In this document: piece after piece, positions 21,109-34,046 of the stretch
Layout: every line of letters starts with the position of its first letter
Numbering within the stretch: position 1 is the first letter of the stretch
DNA from: Trebouxia sp. TZW2008
Taxonomy: Eukaryota > Chlorophyta > Trebouxiophyceae > Trebouxiales > Trebouxiaceae
Length of the DNA stretch: 64,000 nt
Direction: 5' to 3'
NCBI GenBank assembly: GCA_002118135.1
Contig: BDIU01000053.1
Span: 62,001 to 126,000 of the forward strand
The notes under the pieces: model-generated
The model's database searches: none
Told to the model about the DNA's origin: nothing
What the model saw: the letters and a program-made list of their open reading frames with translations, nothing else
Translations under genes and position numbers: made by a program

Positions 21109-21574
21109 GCTCTTTCAGCCTTCCTAGCTTTCTTAGCATTTTTGGAAGCAGCTGAGATATCACGTCGCAAGGCAGAACCAGCAAGACCCTTACGACCCGG
21201 GGCCGCGTCAGATCTAGATCGAGCACTTGCAGACTTAGGCACCGCCTTTCAGGCGCAGTACACTACCTTTCTCTTGAACCGTAGCAGGGCTCAAGGCTGA
21301 TTTGGGCTGTGCAGTATCAGCCCCAGCTCTAGCAACAGGAGTCGCGGCCCTGACATCAGGGACCGCGCCTGGCTCATTTCAGGCTCAGCAACGATAGGGC
21401 CGTCATCTCGACGCCGGTTGAACGACGTCCCAGCAGCAAAGGTGCACTGAACATTTCATTCACTTCTGCGATCGCGGCCTCTGTGACCTCGCACTTGTCA
21501 GTGGCCATTGCAAGCTGAAAGTACCAAAGTGTCGTGTGTGGCAGCGGAAATGTGGTACCGAGCTCCGAAACCAA
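19866..21574 (-). mobile_element. LTR-retrotransposon gag remnant, frame-broken
   Basis: The main frame 19866-21242 (no ATG at its start) has an Ala-rich coiled N-terminal part, an acidic/Ser region, then a retrotransposon gag core: KPFTGEGEMG, RRFTDALQLFFQL, WVLHARLYLEGLAADYV, FCALLSIRFGQIDPDAEFWD, KMKHCFNGNVDLPLSAGEKI. Upstream, a frame starting at an ATG near 21514 (MATDKCEVTEAAIAEVNEMF) and a second open frame (VRAATPVARAGADTAQPKS) appear to be the original N-terminus, now separated by frameshifts. The zinc-knuckle region is missing because the element is cut by the palindrome. No protease, reverse transcriptase or integrase is present nearby. Confidence 0.85.
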
Positions 21575-21713
21575 ATGTAGCGTTCAACAGAGTATCCGAG
21601 TAGTAGCCGTGTCAACAGTCACGATTGATTGTTCAAACAAGTCGAGCAAGGACTTAATCCAGGCAGCGGTCCAAGGATACATAATCCTGATTAAGCCGGG
21701 ATATGCTAACCCA
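21553..21713 (-). mobile_element. possible primer-binding site and 5' LTR end of the gag element
   Basis: Read on the minus strand, tggtttcggagctcgg (21557-21572) lies shortly upstream of the gag ATG and resembles the initiator-Met tRNA primer-binding site (TGGTATCAGAGC type). It is preceded by aca, the expected LTR end. A candidate LTR of about 135 bp could run 21577-21713. No second copy was found in the window, so the LTR call cannot be confirmed. Confidence 0.35.
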
Positions 21714-22099
21714 CGTCAGCATCAATGTCTGTTACAATGTAAGACACATAGTCACATGGCTAGGAATGCTACAAACAGCGCCTGCAAGACTGATTTCATA
21801 TACGAGATCTTGAGTAGCGCCAAGCATATTGTACTAAATTGATGCAGCCTGTGTATATATGCTTTAGAATGCTGCAGCTTTGCCCCAAATTGCCACCTTG
21901 TACTGATACGGTCCAGTCCCTGACCTAGGTCTGACTAAGCATAAGTAACTGCTGTGACTCAACCATGGCCGACCAACTAAGAGCTGCCCTACCAACCACT
22001 GGTGCATGCTCTATACTTCCTGCATGTCTAATCTCTGTCTTGCGCTCTCACTTGCATTCTCCCTGGCTGCGTCCCCATATTGTTACATACACATATGCC
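21714..22099. other. intergenic, no gene recognised
   Basis: Between the retroelement remnant and the SDR stop codon; AT-richer near 21830-21870. Nothing identifiable. Confidence 0.4.
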
Positions 22100-25082
22100 T
22101 CATCTTGCCAAATACCCACCATCAACGTTGATAGATGTGCCTGTCACATAGCTTGCATCGCTGGACAACAGGAAAGCAACTACAGCAGCAACTTCCTCCG
22201 CTTTGCCCAATCTGCACGCAGAGCATCACATATGGACAGGTAGAAATGCCTGTACAATGGGCAAGGTACAGCAACATTGCCGGCTGTCAGGAGGATAGAC
22301 ATGACCAAGAGTGCATGTGCAAAGGGCAAATTCAGCACCATCGACTCATCTGACAGCAGTCAAAGTCACTAGTGCCTATGCAAGGGGCAAGGCAGAATGC
22401 TGTGCCAATCATGTTGTTTTGACTTCTTAGCACACAAGTGCAAGGCAGACTGACCAAGACACAGCCAAGACATTCTCTGGCTTGCTTGTGGTTGCTAGGC
22501 TGGAGTGCAATGCCACTCTGATGGCAAGCTGGGACTCACAGTGTCTTTGTTGAAATCAAAGGCAGCAGGTGAAACATGCACGTGCTGCTTTGCAGGTATA
22601 AGGTTTGCTGCTACGCTATGCGTCATAACAGGCGCCTCTGTCTACAGAGTCAGCCAGGAGGGTAATAATTTCACCAGTAACAAGGATCTATTGCTGTAGT
22701 ATAGACTTTGTGCAGCGTAGCACACAGGCAGCTTTCATGCAGTGCACTGCATCTTGCAAGTGCTAGTGACACTTTGCATCGTCACAAAGCATGCCATGGC
22801 AGCGTACCCACAGCGGCACTGCAAGCCCCTGTCATGTTGCATTGCTGGAACCGGCAAACACAATCAAAACTGGCACATGCCATATGCATGCTGGAGGTGT
22901 GCTGCACAATGCAACAATGATAATGATCATTGCACTTTCTAGCATACATTGCTGAGTGTGTGGCACAAGTCCTGGCTTGCCAACCTTGTCTCAAGCGTCG
23001 CAAAACGGATATCTGATGAGCAACTGTAGGAAGTCAGATAAAGAATTGTCATGGGGCTTGCTCACCTTTGTATTATGATATGATTGGTCTGGAAATTGAC
23101 AAGGTCATCCTTGGACATGCCAACACCTGCTGCCCAATCAAGGCAAGCCTTGGTTTCAACGGCGCCTGGCACTACAGCATTCACCCTGCACTGCATCCAG
23201 CGCAAGTCTGCATTTGCTGTGCATTTGTGCTGCTAAATTTACACATCAGGCGTCCTTGTCGTGACACTCAAGACAAGCCTGCCTGGCGAAACAGGACTTG
23301 TGCCACACACACCCAGCAATGTGTTCAGCTGCTGTACGTACTTAACTTGTTATTCCGGTATTATGATAGCAAGATTATACACCACATATGCATAATGTGG
23401 GTAACCTCCTGCTGAGACACACTGATTGAATACCACATCACTTCTGCAGTAGCCACTCATGACCTCGCAAATCATCACATTGCAGCAGTGTTGCATAGAC
23501 TGAAGACAAACATGCGCAGGCAGCAGTGAATAAATTGCAGCTGCAAACAGTCAGCATGCTGTTCATCATTTGCTGAAACTAGCAAGGAAAGCAAAGTTTT
23601 TTGCATACATAAACTGCAGAAATCAATCTTATGCCAGATGTTCATGACGCGGAATGACGCTGTTGATAGCACGGCAAAGACTCCAATTGACAGGCACCCG
23701 CTTTGACATGTGCAATGTCCGGCAACCAAGGGCAAAAGAGATTCATGCCTGGGTGCGGCAATTATGGTGATGCAATGTTGCAGGGCCCTCACAACGTAAA
23801 GGCATAACCACCGCACTCCTGTCTGCCCAGCATGCAACATGCTCGTATGATGATATGATCAAAGGCATGCTGACAACCTGATGTTGTGCTTGCCAAGGTC
23901 CAGTGCACAGCTCCTGGTCATGCCAAAGACACCAGCCTTGGTTGTGCAATACGGCACCATATCAGGCTGTCCAATCACACCACCTGCAGATCCATGCATA
24001 ACGCATTTACAGCTTGTTTGGCAGGCTAAACTGATGACTAGATATGTACAGCCACAAACCAGCTGCCTGCATGCAAGCCCGTCAGGAGCTGTTCTGAAGT
24101 AGCTGAAACGGACGTGCAAGGCACCTGTTGATGCTAGGTTCACAATGGCATAGCCGCTGCTGCTTCCTGGTAATGAAGTGCTGCCTGCAGGAGACGAAGA
24201 GGTGCCTTCAGCTGGCTGCTCAGCTGCCTGCTTAGCTTGCTTGATCATTGCCTGGGAAGCATGCTTGATGCCGAAAGCATACCCTTTCAGGTTGATTGCT
24301 AAAGCAGAGTCCCAATCTGCAGCAACAGGCATGCTTATGGAAATGACACTGCTGGTAATCATCATGTGCATATCTGTGTAGCATTGAGAGTGATGCAATG
24401 TTGAGCTGCAGCAGCGGTGTGTGACAGCCATGCTATACGAATTGACATTGGCCATGTACTGTTGACAAAGCCTGTTTGTGTGCGTTGCAAGTCAACATGA
24501 TATCCATGAAATCCACGACAGGTCTGTTCAGAGCAAGTGAGCAAGTGGGTGCTGAGCAGGAGTTTTGCTTACATACAGAAGCTTTTGTAAGTCAAGCACA
24601 GCGGTATGCAGCGTGGCGTTGGGGCAAATCTGCCTTTGAAGCTTCTGCAGTGCGCACCAATGCATGCAGTAGCTTAAGGCACTGCACCTGCATTGGTCAC
24701 CTCGAGGACGTTGCCAAACGCGAACTTGGCAGCGTTGTTGACGTAAAAGTCTATGCGGTTACTCCACGCCACAGCACTGGCAACCAGTGCTTCGACTTGT
24801 CCTTCGTCGCCCACATCTGCCTGCTTTTCTGGTTTGTAAGCTCTCACGGGCAGGTGCGACAACTTTCCGTGACATATTGGGAGACTGCAGACGTACCTTG
24901 ATAGCCAAGGCGTCAGGCAGATCTGTAGCTACGCGCTCAGCGGCCGCTTGGTCGATATCGCTGACGACAACTCGAGCGCCCTCTGATGACAAACGCTTGC
25001 AGATCGCTGCGCCGATGCCGGCGCCACCTCCGGTCACGACCGCAACCTTGCTTTGAAATCGTCCGCTATTTTGAGCATGCAT
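22100..25082 (-). CDS. classical short-chain dehydrogenase/reductase (SDR)
   Basis: Six exons on the minus strand: 25082-24897, 24820-24688, 24316-24125, 23983-23878, 23185-23066, 22211-22100; all phases agree, giving 282 residues, a normal classical SDR length. Motifs in order: cofactor loop TGGGAGIG (TGxxxGxG), an acidic residue after beta-2 (VVSDID), which favours NAD(H), DVG, NNAAKF (NNAG motif), [20 protein letters not shown], the catalytic Ser region IVNLASTG, the active-site pair [21 protein letters not shown], and the C-terminal [20 protein letters not shown]. Residues ~115-140 carry a Ser/Pro/Ala-rich loop. Substrate unknown; many such proteins reduce or oxidise secondary alcohols. 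It is divergent from the HhH gene, with 355 bp between start codons. Unlike its neighbours, its introns show no clear exon copies. Confidence 0.92.
22942..22995 (-). repeat. dispersed short repeat, copy B
   Basis: On the minus strand reads gccaggacttgtgccacaca then ctcagcaatgt, matching copies at 23267-23322 (+) and 44630-44700 (+). It lies in SDR intron 5. Confidence 0.55.
23267..23322 (+). repeat. dispersed short repeat, copy A
   Basis: Reads acaagcctgcctggcgaaac then aggacttgtgccacacac and agcaatgt. It is shared with 22942-22995 (opposite strand) and 44630-44700. Confidence 0.55.
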
Positions 25083-25437
25083 CGCTCTGCAACGCTTGCA
25101 ATGCTGAACGCCGGCTGGAACGCCGGGGTATGCGTGACTTGGAGGAAGCGAAAGAAGTCAACGCTCAGAAGCTCATGATCATTATGCAATCATGCAAAGT
25201 TTGGATGGCATGCGCAGCAGCGAAACAGTCTATGCGCCAGCGATCAGGGCAAGATCCGTTGGTGTACAGTGTGTTTGAGACACAGCATGCAGCTGCACAG
25301 CCAATACCCCCGTTTCTCTACCTACGACTTACCCGGACTGCTCGGTGATCAGCTGGCCACCGCAATGTCTCGTCAAATAAGTGTACTCCCGCCAGTTGCC
25401 TCCGGCCATTGCAAGCCCTTGCGCTGAAGCAACGAGC
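25083..25437. promoter_or_regulatory. divergent promoter region between SDR and HhH genes
   Basis: The start codons of the two genes point away from each other across 355 bp. A short direct repeat (gaacgccgg, twice within 25107-25126) is present; no TATA box is obvious. Bidirectional promoter function is inferred from arrangement. Confidence 0.45.
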
Positions 25438-27182
25438 ATGCCGTTGTGGACAAGCGAAAACGCCGAAGACTGGCGGTCTCATTTGAGCGAAACAAACTCC
25501 AGGATTGCAGCCCTACAGAAGCCACAGTTAGTCGAGCTTGACAGGTTTGTTTCACGTGATCAGCCTTGACTGCTGCAGCATATGCTCAGCTTTGAGCTTT
25601 GAGCTTTGAGCTTGTGGGCACAGCTGCTGCACGCAGATGGTGGTATGAGGAGTTGCCATCAGTGTTGCAGGCCAGGCAGGAGCGCTACCTTGACAAGCAA
25701 GAAGTCGTCAAGATGGTATGCATCACTTGCAGTGCACTGTCCTTGACACACAAGCTGGCATGTGCCTCTTGCATATCAAGGTCCCTGGCCAACAAGCTGG
25801 CACACTCAAAAGGCACTGTCTTTGGTCAACAAGCTGCATGCATCACTTGCACTCCATCATCCTTGGCTGGCAAGCTTAAATGCATCACTTGCGGTGCATT
25901 GTTGTTGGCAAATAAGCTGTTATGCACCACTTGCACTGTACAATCCCTGGCCAACAGGCGGCTATGCATCAATTATAGTTCATTGTCCCTGGCTGGCAAG
26001 CTGATACGCACCACTTGCACTTCACTGTTCCACTTGAACTTCATTGTCCCAAACAAGCTGGCATGCAACACTTGCATCACATTGTCCTTCGCCAACACAA
26101 CCTTGCCTTGGGGATTGTTTGACTGCAGATCACAGCACATCAGCCCTAGCATGATAAAGTCAGCTTGATGCATGATCTGTCCAACTCTGTGCCAGCTTGG
26201 TTTTCAGGTTGAGTGGAAGTTGACAAGAGGCAAATGGCGGCCCAAACTGCTGGATTATGCTAAGAATGCCTCAGAGGAAGAAGTCAAAGCCGCAACCAAG
26301 AAAGCCTTTGGCTCAGTCAGGAATGACGCTGTGCCAGCTGTGCAGCAAGTGAAGGAAAGCCTAGATGAGCTTACAACCCTGAAGGTCAGCATTTAACCCC
26401 AATCAACAGTTCGCATAGATGCAAGCAGCCCTGGCATCCGCACTGTACTGTCACATGACTAGCACTGCATTCAGCAATCATAGCATGCGGTTGCTGCTTC
26501 CAAACCCACTATATGTAGTATTTGTCTAGAGATGATGACTGCATGAAAGCAGCATTATGTCAGCCCTCTATGGCTAAGCTTTTTTATTTCTGTTTTTGAC
26601 ATTTTCTGTTGACCCACGTGTTGGGGCATGAGGACAGAAAAGTGTAGTTGATTGAATTGACTGGTCAGAGCATGCAATTCCTGCTCTTTGCTGCATGTGT
26701 TCTGCTTGATAACAGAGTGCTTCTTTGCTGAGACTGAAAGCATAGTGCTTGTTACATCTTCCAGCACAGGAGTTGAGTGTGCGTGGCCCGAGCTCTGTCT
26801 TGCCAGGCCAGCTTGAAAGCATGCTACTGGGAAATGGACAGCAATCTACAATGACAATGCTGACTGTCCATTGCAGCATTGTGGCATGTTGCATGCAGGG
26901 GGTTGGCCCTGCTACTGCTTCAGCCATGTTGGCTGTTGCTGACCCATCACTGCCATTCATGTCAGATGAGGCAATGGTGGCTGCTCTGCCCAAACCTCAT
27001 AGGTATGCTGCCAAGGAGTATCTGCAGCTTTTGGAAGCTTTGCGCAACAAGGCAGCCAAATTGAGCAAATCTTCAGGTGGGTTGTGCTCATCGTGCTGTT
27101 CCTGTTTGCTGCATCCTCAAAATATTGCAGCACTACTATTGTGAGACCTCATGTACACGCAGGATACAGCAAAGGTTGTTGA
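25438..27182 (+). CDS. conserved helix-hairpin-helix protein, function unknown
   Basis: Exons 25438-25544, 25637-25715, 26208-26384, 26899-27076 and a short last exon 27163-27182 (phase-consistent; read-through of exon 4 is the alternative). About 186 residues. Seen: RWWYEELPSVLQARQ, DKQEVVKM, VEWKLTRGKWRPKLLDYAKN, EEVKAATKKAFGSV, then the helix-hairpin-helix motif KGVGPATASAMLAVA followed by PFMSDEAM. This arrangement occurs in a small conserved protein of plants and fungi that resembles the DNA-contacting part of HhH DNA glycosylases, but no catalytic Lys/Asp signature is visible, so DNA binding is only a guess. Intron 2 is a 42-bp tandem repeat. The last exon is the least certain part. Confidence 0.75.
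25589..25613 (+). repeat. 7-bp microsatellite (ctttgag)
   Basis: Three to three and a half units of ctttgag in intron 1 of the HhH gene, just before the acceptor at 25636. Confidence 0.8.
25716..26100 (+). repeat. 42-bp minisatellite starting at the donor of HhH exon 2
   Basis: About nine diverged units of 42 bp (one of 36) begin at the exon 2 donor (gtatgcatcacttgcagtgc). Unit theme tgcatcacttgc...tccctggcc then aacaagctg. As 42 is a multiple of three, one frame stays open through the whole array (theme CITC...SLANKL), but the intron is needed to join exons 2 and 3, and the peptide has no place in the family. Donor-side array. Confidence 0.88.
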
Positions 27183-27745
27183 GTGTGATACGCAATGCAG
27201 CAAATCAAAACTCACTTCGCATTGCTGGTGCTGCCATCATACATGCAGCATCATATAAGCTGCACTCCCGCGTCAGCTCAGAAGTCCTGGTCCTGCAGAT
27301 ACTGCCTGGACAGCTGCTCAAATTGAGAGGGCACTTTGGTCAGAAGCACTGTCAAAGCAGCTGTCTACAAAGACATCCAAAGGCACCAAACGAAAAAGAT
27401 AGATGGCGTTGTCTGCAAGTCATCAGCTGCTCTCAGAAGTCTATAGGAGCGCTGTATCCTTAGCACATCATGAATGCCTGCGTCTATAAAGCTTACTGGG
27501 AATATATCCTATTGCAGCGCTCTATATCTACAAGTATGGCCGTGACTAAGGATTGCGCAGCACGTATATGGTGTTGCATGTGTGACCTTTGACACCTCAG
27601 GAACACAGCACCAAGCCAGTCAGCCTGCAATCACTGTGTTTCACACCAATCACCCCATGAGAGTGCTTGCAGCTGCATAACTGGTCTGATTTTGGCTGCT
27701 TGCATACTTAAAAATGTAGATCATGTAATTTTGCTGAGTTTCTTG
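27183..27745. other. convergent intergenic region, no gene recognised
   Basis: Between the HhH stop and the stop of the minus-strand membrane-protein gene. It holds a short inverted-looking pair (ctataggagcgctgtatcc and ggaatatatcctattgcagcg) near 27441-27515. Nothing codes convincingly. Confidence 0.4.
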
Positions 27746-29034
27746 TTAAGCTGGAGCTGGTGTTTGAGCCTTTTGCTTCAGTGCCACTACAGCATCTGAC
27801 TGTTTCAAGAAGACCAGGTACTGTAGTTGCAGGCGCATCATGGACATGGCTGCTGATCCAGTGACATTGTGTGCCTTGCGCCGTTTTCCTGGATGGTAGA
27901 TCACAGTCGTGTTGCTCACAACACTTCCTACACCATTTGGATACCAGGAGCTAACTGCAGGCTGCCTGATAGACGTCCCCTTTGGTGCCTGCATCAGGAA
28001 GTGAGGTCTACGAGATGCCTCAGGCAAAAGTCATTACACTTTGCCACAGCAGGCACAAGCGTGAGGACTGTGCAACCGCTATGTGTGAAGTCAAGGACAA
28101 AACTCTTATCGCAGCAGCAACAAGACCGCATTGAAAAAAGAAGTCTGTGCGCTGCCTTGGACAGAAGTCATTGCACCTTGCCACAGCAGGCACCAGCTTG
28201 AGGACCGTGCAGCAGCTCGGTGCAAAACTAATGTGTGAAACCCATGTCACAGCTGGTCAATTTGATGAAGACCATTTATGCATAGGTGCTTTGCAACACA
28301 TATAGCAGGCTATTCAGCCATTTGAGATGAAGATGCCCACCATAGAGATAGATCTATCGCCTGGCCTCTTGTCTGTCAGGGTGCGCACAGTGTTATCAAG
28401 ATCTGCCTCAGAAGCTGGCACTTTGTGTCGTGGCGCCTGCTGCCTAACATTAGGTTGGCTTTGGGTCGACCTGCATGTTTTCACGAAGCCTTCAGCCATA
28501 AAAAAAATTAGTTTGGTGGGCCTGCCCAAAGCAGTGGACATCACATGAACTAAAGCAGGAGTTGAACCTGTCTCTGTTTCTCAGGAACGCTGCTGCAGCC
28601 AAAGCTGCAACTGCTAGGCCAGCTAGGATACCTCCTACATCAGCTTGGCCAGCTCACTCACTTACGAAACAGTGTGAGGCAACACATGGATCAGGAAGGC
28701 TGCAAGCAGGGCATACAAAGCAGTGAGACCTGTCATCCAGGAACTCCCTTTGTTACTCACAGCGGATGCCGCTGACTTCGGAGCTTCATGATATTGTACA
28801 GATTGTTGCTGATACCCCTCATCGTCTGCGCAAACCCGAGTCAAAGTGTTGCGCGCAGTGATCCATGACTCGTGATCTTGACTTTCCGTGCTTACCTGAA
28901 CTGCTGTACATTTTGCATGGCAAACGGGAGTGGCCACGTCTTGCAATCCGGGGCGCAGGACGATATGAACGACTAGCTGCGCCATGTATGGCCGGTATTG
29001 TTGAACCTGCCGAGGATTGCAACGTCGACAACAT
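27746..29034 (-). CDS. unrecognised protein, likely organelle-targeted, one membrane segment
   Basis: Five minus-strand exons with consistent phases: 29034-28896, 28825-28730, 28643-28568, 28470-28341, 27988-27746, giving about 227 residues. An alternative start lies at 29058, and exon 4 may instead read on to a stop at 28314. The N-terminus is rich in Ser, Ala and Arg and poor in acidic residues (HGAASRSYRPAPRIARRGHS), like a plastid or mitochondrial transit peptide. One membrane helix follows (GILAGLAVAALAAAAFL), then a polar C-terminal part (TPAPA end). The acceptor of exon 3 would be AAG, which is weaker. I do not recognise a family. Same strand as, and downstream of, spermidine synthase. 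Confidence 0.45.
28022..28205 (-). repeat. two-unit repeat in the last intron of the unrecognised membrane-protein gene
   Basis: gtcctcaagctggtgcctgc at 28160-28205 and its variant gtcctcacgcttgtgcctgc at 28022-28067 (minus strand), each followed by tgtggcaaagtgcaatgact-like sequence, spacing about 137 bp. Confidence 0.75.
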
Positions 29035-29441
29035 GTCAATGCGCCAATTGCGATGCACTCTCCATCATGCGCTGGCTCGATGCAATCCGGGATTGGGCAC
29101 TTTCTAATGCAACAAGCTTGCGATTGAGGTACAGATCCGCTATGGAAGACTGAGTAAAACTCTCAGGAGCATCTGGTTTCAGAGCGCTTTGATGTTATGC
29201 ACTGACAAGTGCACGGCCGAAATGGCGCCAAATGAAGTCAGTTTCGATGTGACAGTGCAGACGGCCACACAGAAGCAAACGCAGTTGTTTTGTGAGCCAG
29301 CAAACATCAGAAAAGTTCATATTGCAATTTCAAGGCTGCACCGGGTCATGTTGATCACTTCCATTGCTTTCTGGCCCAACATTTGGCCCAACATTGCAGC
29401 CCAAATTAAATTAGCATCCTTGCACACCGAGGAGCAAACAC
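29035..29441. other. spacer between spermidine synthase stop and the next minus-strand gene
   Basis: No gene seen. It serves as 3' flank of SPDS and 5' flank of the gene at 27746-29034; contains a tandem gcccaacattt(g) duplication at about 29374-29397. Confidence 0.4.
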
Positions 29442-31632
<2,191 letters not shown>

Positions 31633-32031
31633 TCGCCAAGCTCGCGCTCGTGTCGCCGCGCTGACCGGGTGGGTCGACCGTTGCACGCACAGGGAGTTTG
31701 CAGCGTTTCGCGCTGTTACCGCGGTGGCTTTGTGAAGAGTTAAGCTACGCTGCAAACGAAGTATAAAGCTTGTCAGCGCTGCTGGTCTGCTGGCAAGCTT
31801 CAGCGCAGTGTCCGCGACGTGCACCGGTCAACCGTTTCGACTCTGATGTCGGAGTCAGTTTGCGGCCTGAGGACGAACGAGAATTTGACTCAGGATACCA
31901 AATCAAATCTGCCCTGCTTCTTCTTCTTGCTTGTTATGCTGTGCTTTGAGGCTGCCAAAGTTTTGAGCAGAGGAGCAGGCCACATACACTCATCATAAGC
32001 TTCAGCGCGAGCGAGCCTTCATTGCTAAGCA
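31633..32031. promoter_or_regulatory. divergent promoter region between SPDS and mTERF
   Basis: Start codons 31632 (-) and 32032 (+) face away across 399 bp; part may be coding if SPDS starts at 31824. No TATA box recognised. Confidence 0.4.
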
Positions 32032-33069
32032 ATGCCTTGCATGGCTCTGCAGCTTCAAGTCGGTGCCCTGAGAGGTGTTAGTCTCACGTCCCAATCACCT
32101 GGCGTGTCACAGCGATCCTGCTCGACACGGCGCAGACAGCCCTTACGGTGTGCGGCTGCCAGCAGCAGCGTGCTCAGTCGCACAGAGGCTGAACTCGGCG
32201 TACCAGGTATGCCAACAGTTAGTTTCGATGTCAAGGGAGTGAAAAGGCGGACACAGCAGAGTGATCTTTGGTGTTCAGGAGTTGACCGGGCTGAGTTGCC
32301 TCATTACAATGCTGGGGCAACATTTTTGCGATCGATAGGCTTCACAAATGCGGCTGAAATCTCCAGAGTCTTGGATGTAGCCATGAACCCGAACTCCCTG
32401 TACCTGAAGGACAGGCACAAAAGGCGGGCATTCAACGCCAGCGTAAGCTCTCCTCATTGATTGGTGTTGCATGCGATGCACATGCATGTGACATATCAGG
32501 GAAGCCAGTAGCATGTCATGCAGAGTCTGCTGCAGAAGTCCTCTCAGATCCAATATATACAGCATTTGCTGCCAAGTACCTGATTGTTACCTGATTGTTA
32601 TGTGGTCTGTGCAGGCCAGACGCTTGAACGTGCAGCATGACATGCAGCCTGTGATAGACTTCTTGCAAGAGTCAGGATTGTCACAGAAAGATGTTGTGCA
32701 GGTATTGCTCTGCGATGTTCCGTGATGTATTCCTTGACGTGTCACAATATTTCTGTGCAACTTTGTTCCCTGAAGATTTACTTCATCAGGCTTCCTGCAA
32801 CAAAGTTTGACGCTTCCTCTGCTTGATTTATGCTGCAGGTCATCACACAGCATCCACCTGTCCTGAGCTATAGCATAGACACCAAATTGCAACCCTTCAT
32901 GGCTTACATGAAGGAGATCGGTATTACTGATCCAGCACAAGCTGTGCTGCAGCGGCCGACCCTGCTTGGTCTTGATGCTAACACCAGCTTACGGCAGATT
33001 GTTGGGTACCTGCAAGAAACAGGGCGATCCACAGAGGAAATAGCACATCTACTGCTCACCTCAATCTGA
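32032..33069 (+). CDS. small mTERF-domain protein, probably organellar
   Basis: Exons 32032-32442, 32615-32701 and 32839-33069, all phase 0; 242 residues. The first ~55 residues are rich in Ser, Arg and Gln and look like a plastid or mitochondrial transit peptide (RSCSTRRRQPLRCAAASSS). Then come about three mTERF-type helical repeats: QPVIDFLQESGLSQKDVVQV, ITQHPPVLSYSIDTKLQPF, MKEIGITDPAQAVLQRPTLL, GYLQETGRSTEEIAHLL. The Pro-xxx-Leu signatures of the repeat (PPVLSYS, PTLLGLD) are clear. mTERF proteins bind organellar nucleic acids and act in transcription termination or RNA maturation; this short form has fewer repeats than the human protein, and its target is unknown. Confidence 0.87.
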
Positions 33070-34046
33070 TTTGATAGAACAAAAGGCGCAAGATGTGTTT
33101 ATTCTTTCACTCTGTCTGTCTGTGAGCTAGGATACATTGCACTGTACCACTATGACCTGCTGTTGCTGATGAATGGCTCAGCAAGGTTTGTTGATGGTGT
33201 TTGTTGGATTGGTTTTTGGCTTTGTAGCTGTAGCTGTGTGTGCAAGTGTCCAGCATATTAGATTCGCTCTATGTCCGCCTCTGTCCAAGTGCAATAAGCT
33301 ATTGTGGAGTCTGCAGATTTCCCAGGAGTTTGACTGTCTCGTTAACGTTTTGCTGTGCAATTGTTGCTGCCAACTTTGAGGCCATTACAATGGAATTTTG
33401 CAAAGGCTGTGACGTGTTTGACCAATTTGCATAAGCATTCGGGACATGAAGTCTTGAAGTGCAAGACAGGAAGTGCTCAAGCCACACTGTCAAACCCTTA
33501 CATTGGTTCTAATCATTTGCATGAACATTTGCAAGAGGAATGCAGCAGTCTCGATACAACAGTAACAGTTACAAATCGATGCAACGAGTGTGCCACACAC
33601 AAGGTCATGTAGTTAATTGTCTTGTAACAGGTCAATGCTGGCAATGTTTTCCATATGTACATGGCAAGGATGGGTATGTCATTGTACAATAAGCCTATTC
33701 TACAGAAAGGTACAAAGCCTGGACCAAACAGTCTCTGCTTCTTGATCACCATTGTCCAGACTGACAGCCTCACTGTGCCTTGTGAGCGAATTTGCCTACA
33801 CAACTTTTGGCCCAACCCACAAGGTGTTCCCTGCATGGCAGGTTTGCAATAGCCATGATCTGCAGCAGCAGACTTTCCTCAGCTAACATTGTTTTCCACA
33901 CTCCTCGTAACAGAATGTCACAGGTCGTGGCAGCAATAAAAGGGGAGGAGAAGAAATCATGGCATGTCAAGTGGCATCCATCATCATAATGCATGACAGT
34001 TTGCGCTGCCACACAAGCTGTAGCTGACCTGCTGTACAGATGGTGT
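33070..34046. other. convergent intergenic region, no gene recognised
   Basis: About 1 kb between the mTERF stop and the TSPO stop. Short frames only; a tgtaa at about 33621. No mobile element or RNA gene identified. Confidence 0.45.

Noticed and set aside
25599..26168. 189-codon Cys-rich repeat frame as a protein-coding exon
   Set aside because: It is the 42-bp array inside an intron; the flanking exons join in phase without it and the protein family has no such insert.
33070..34046. Hidden gene between mTERF and TSPO
   Set aside because: Short frames on both strands show no splice-consistent joining and no recognisable domain.
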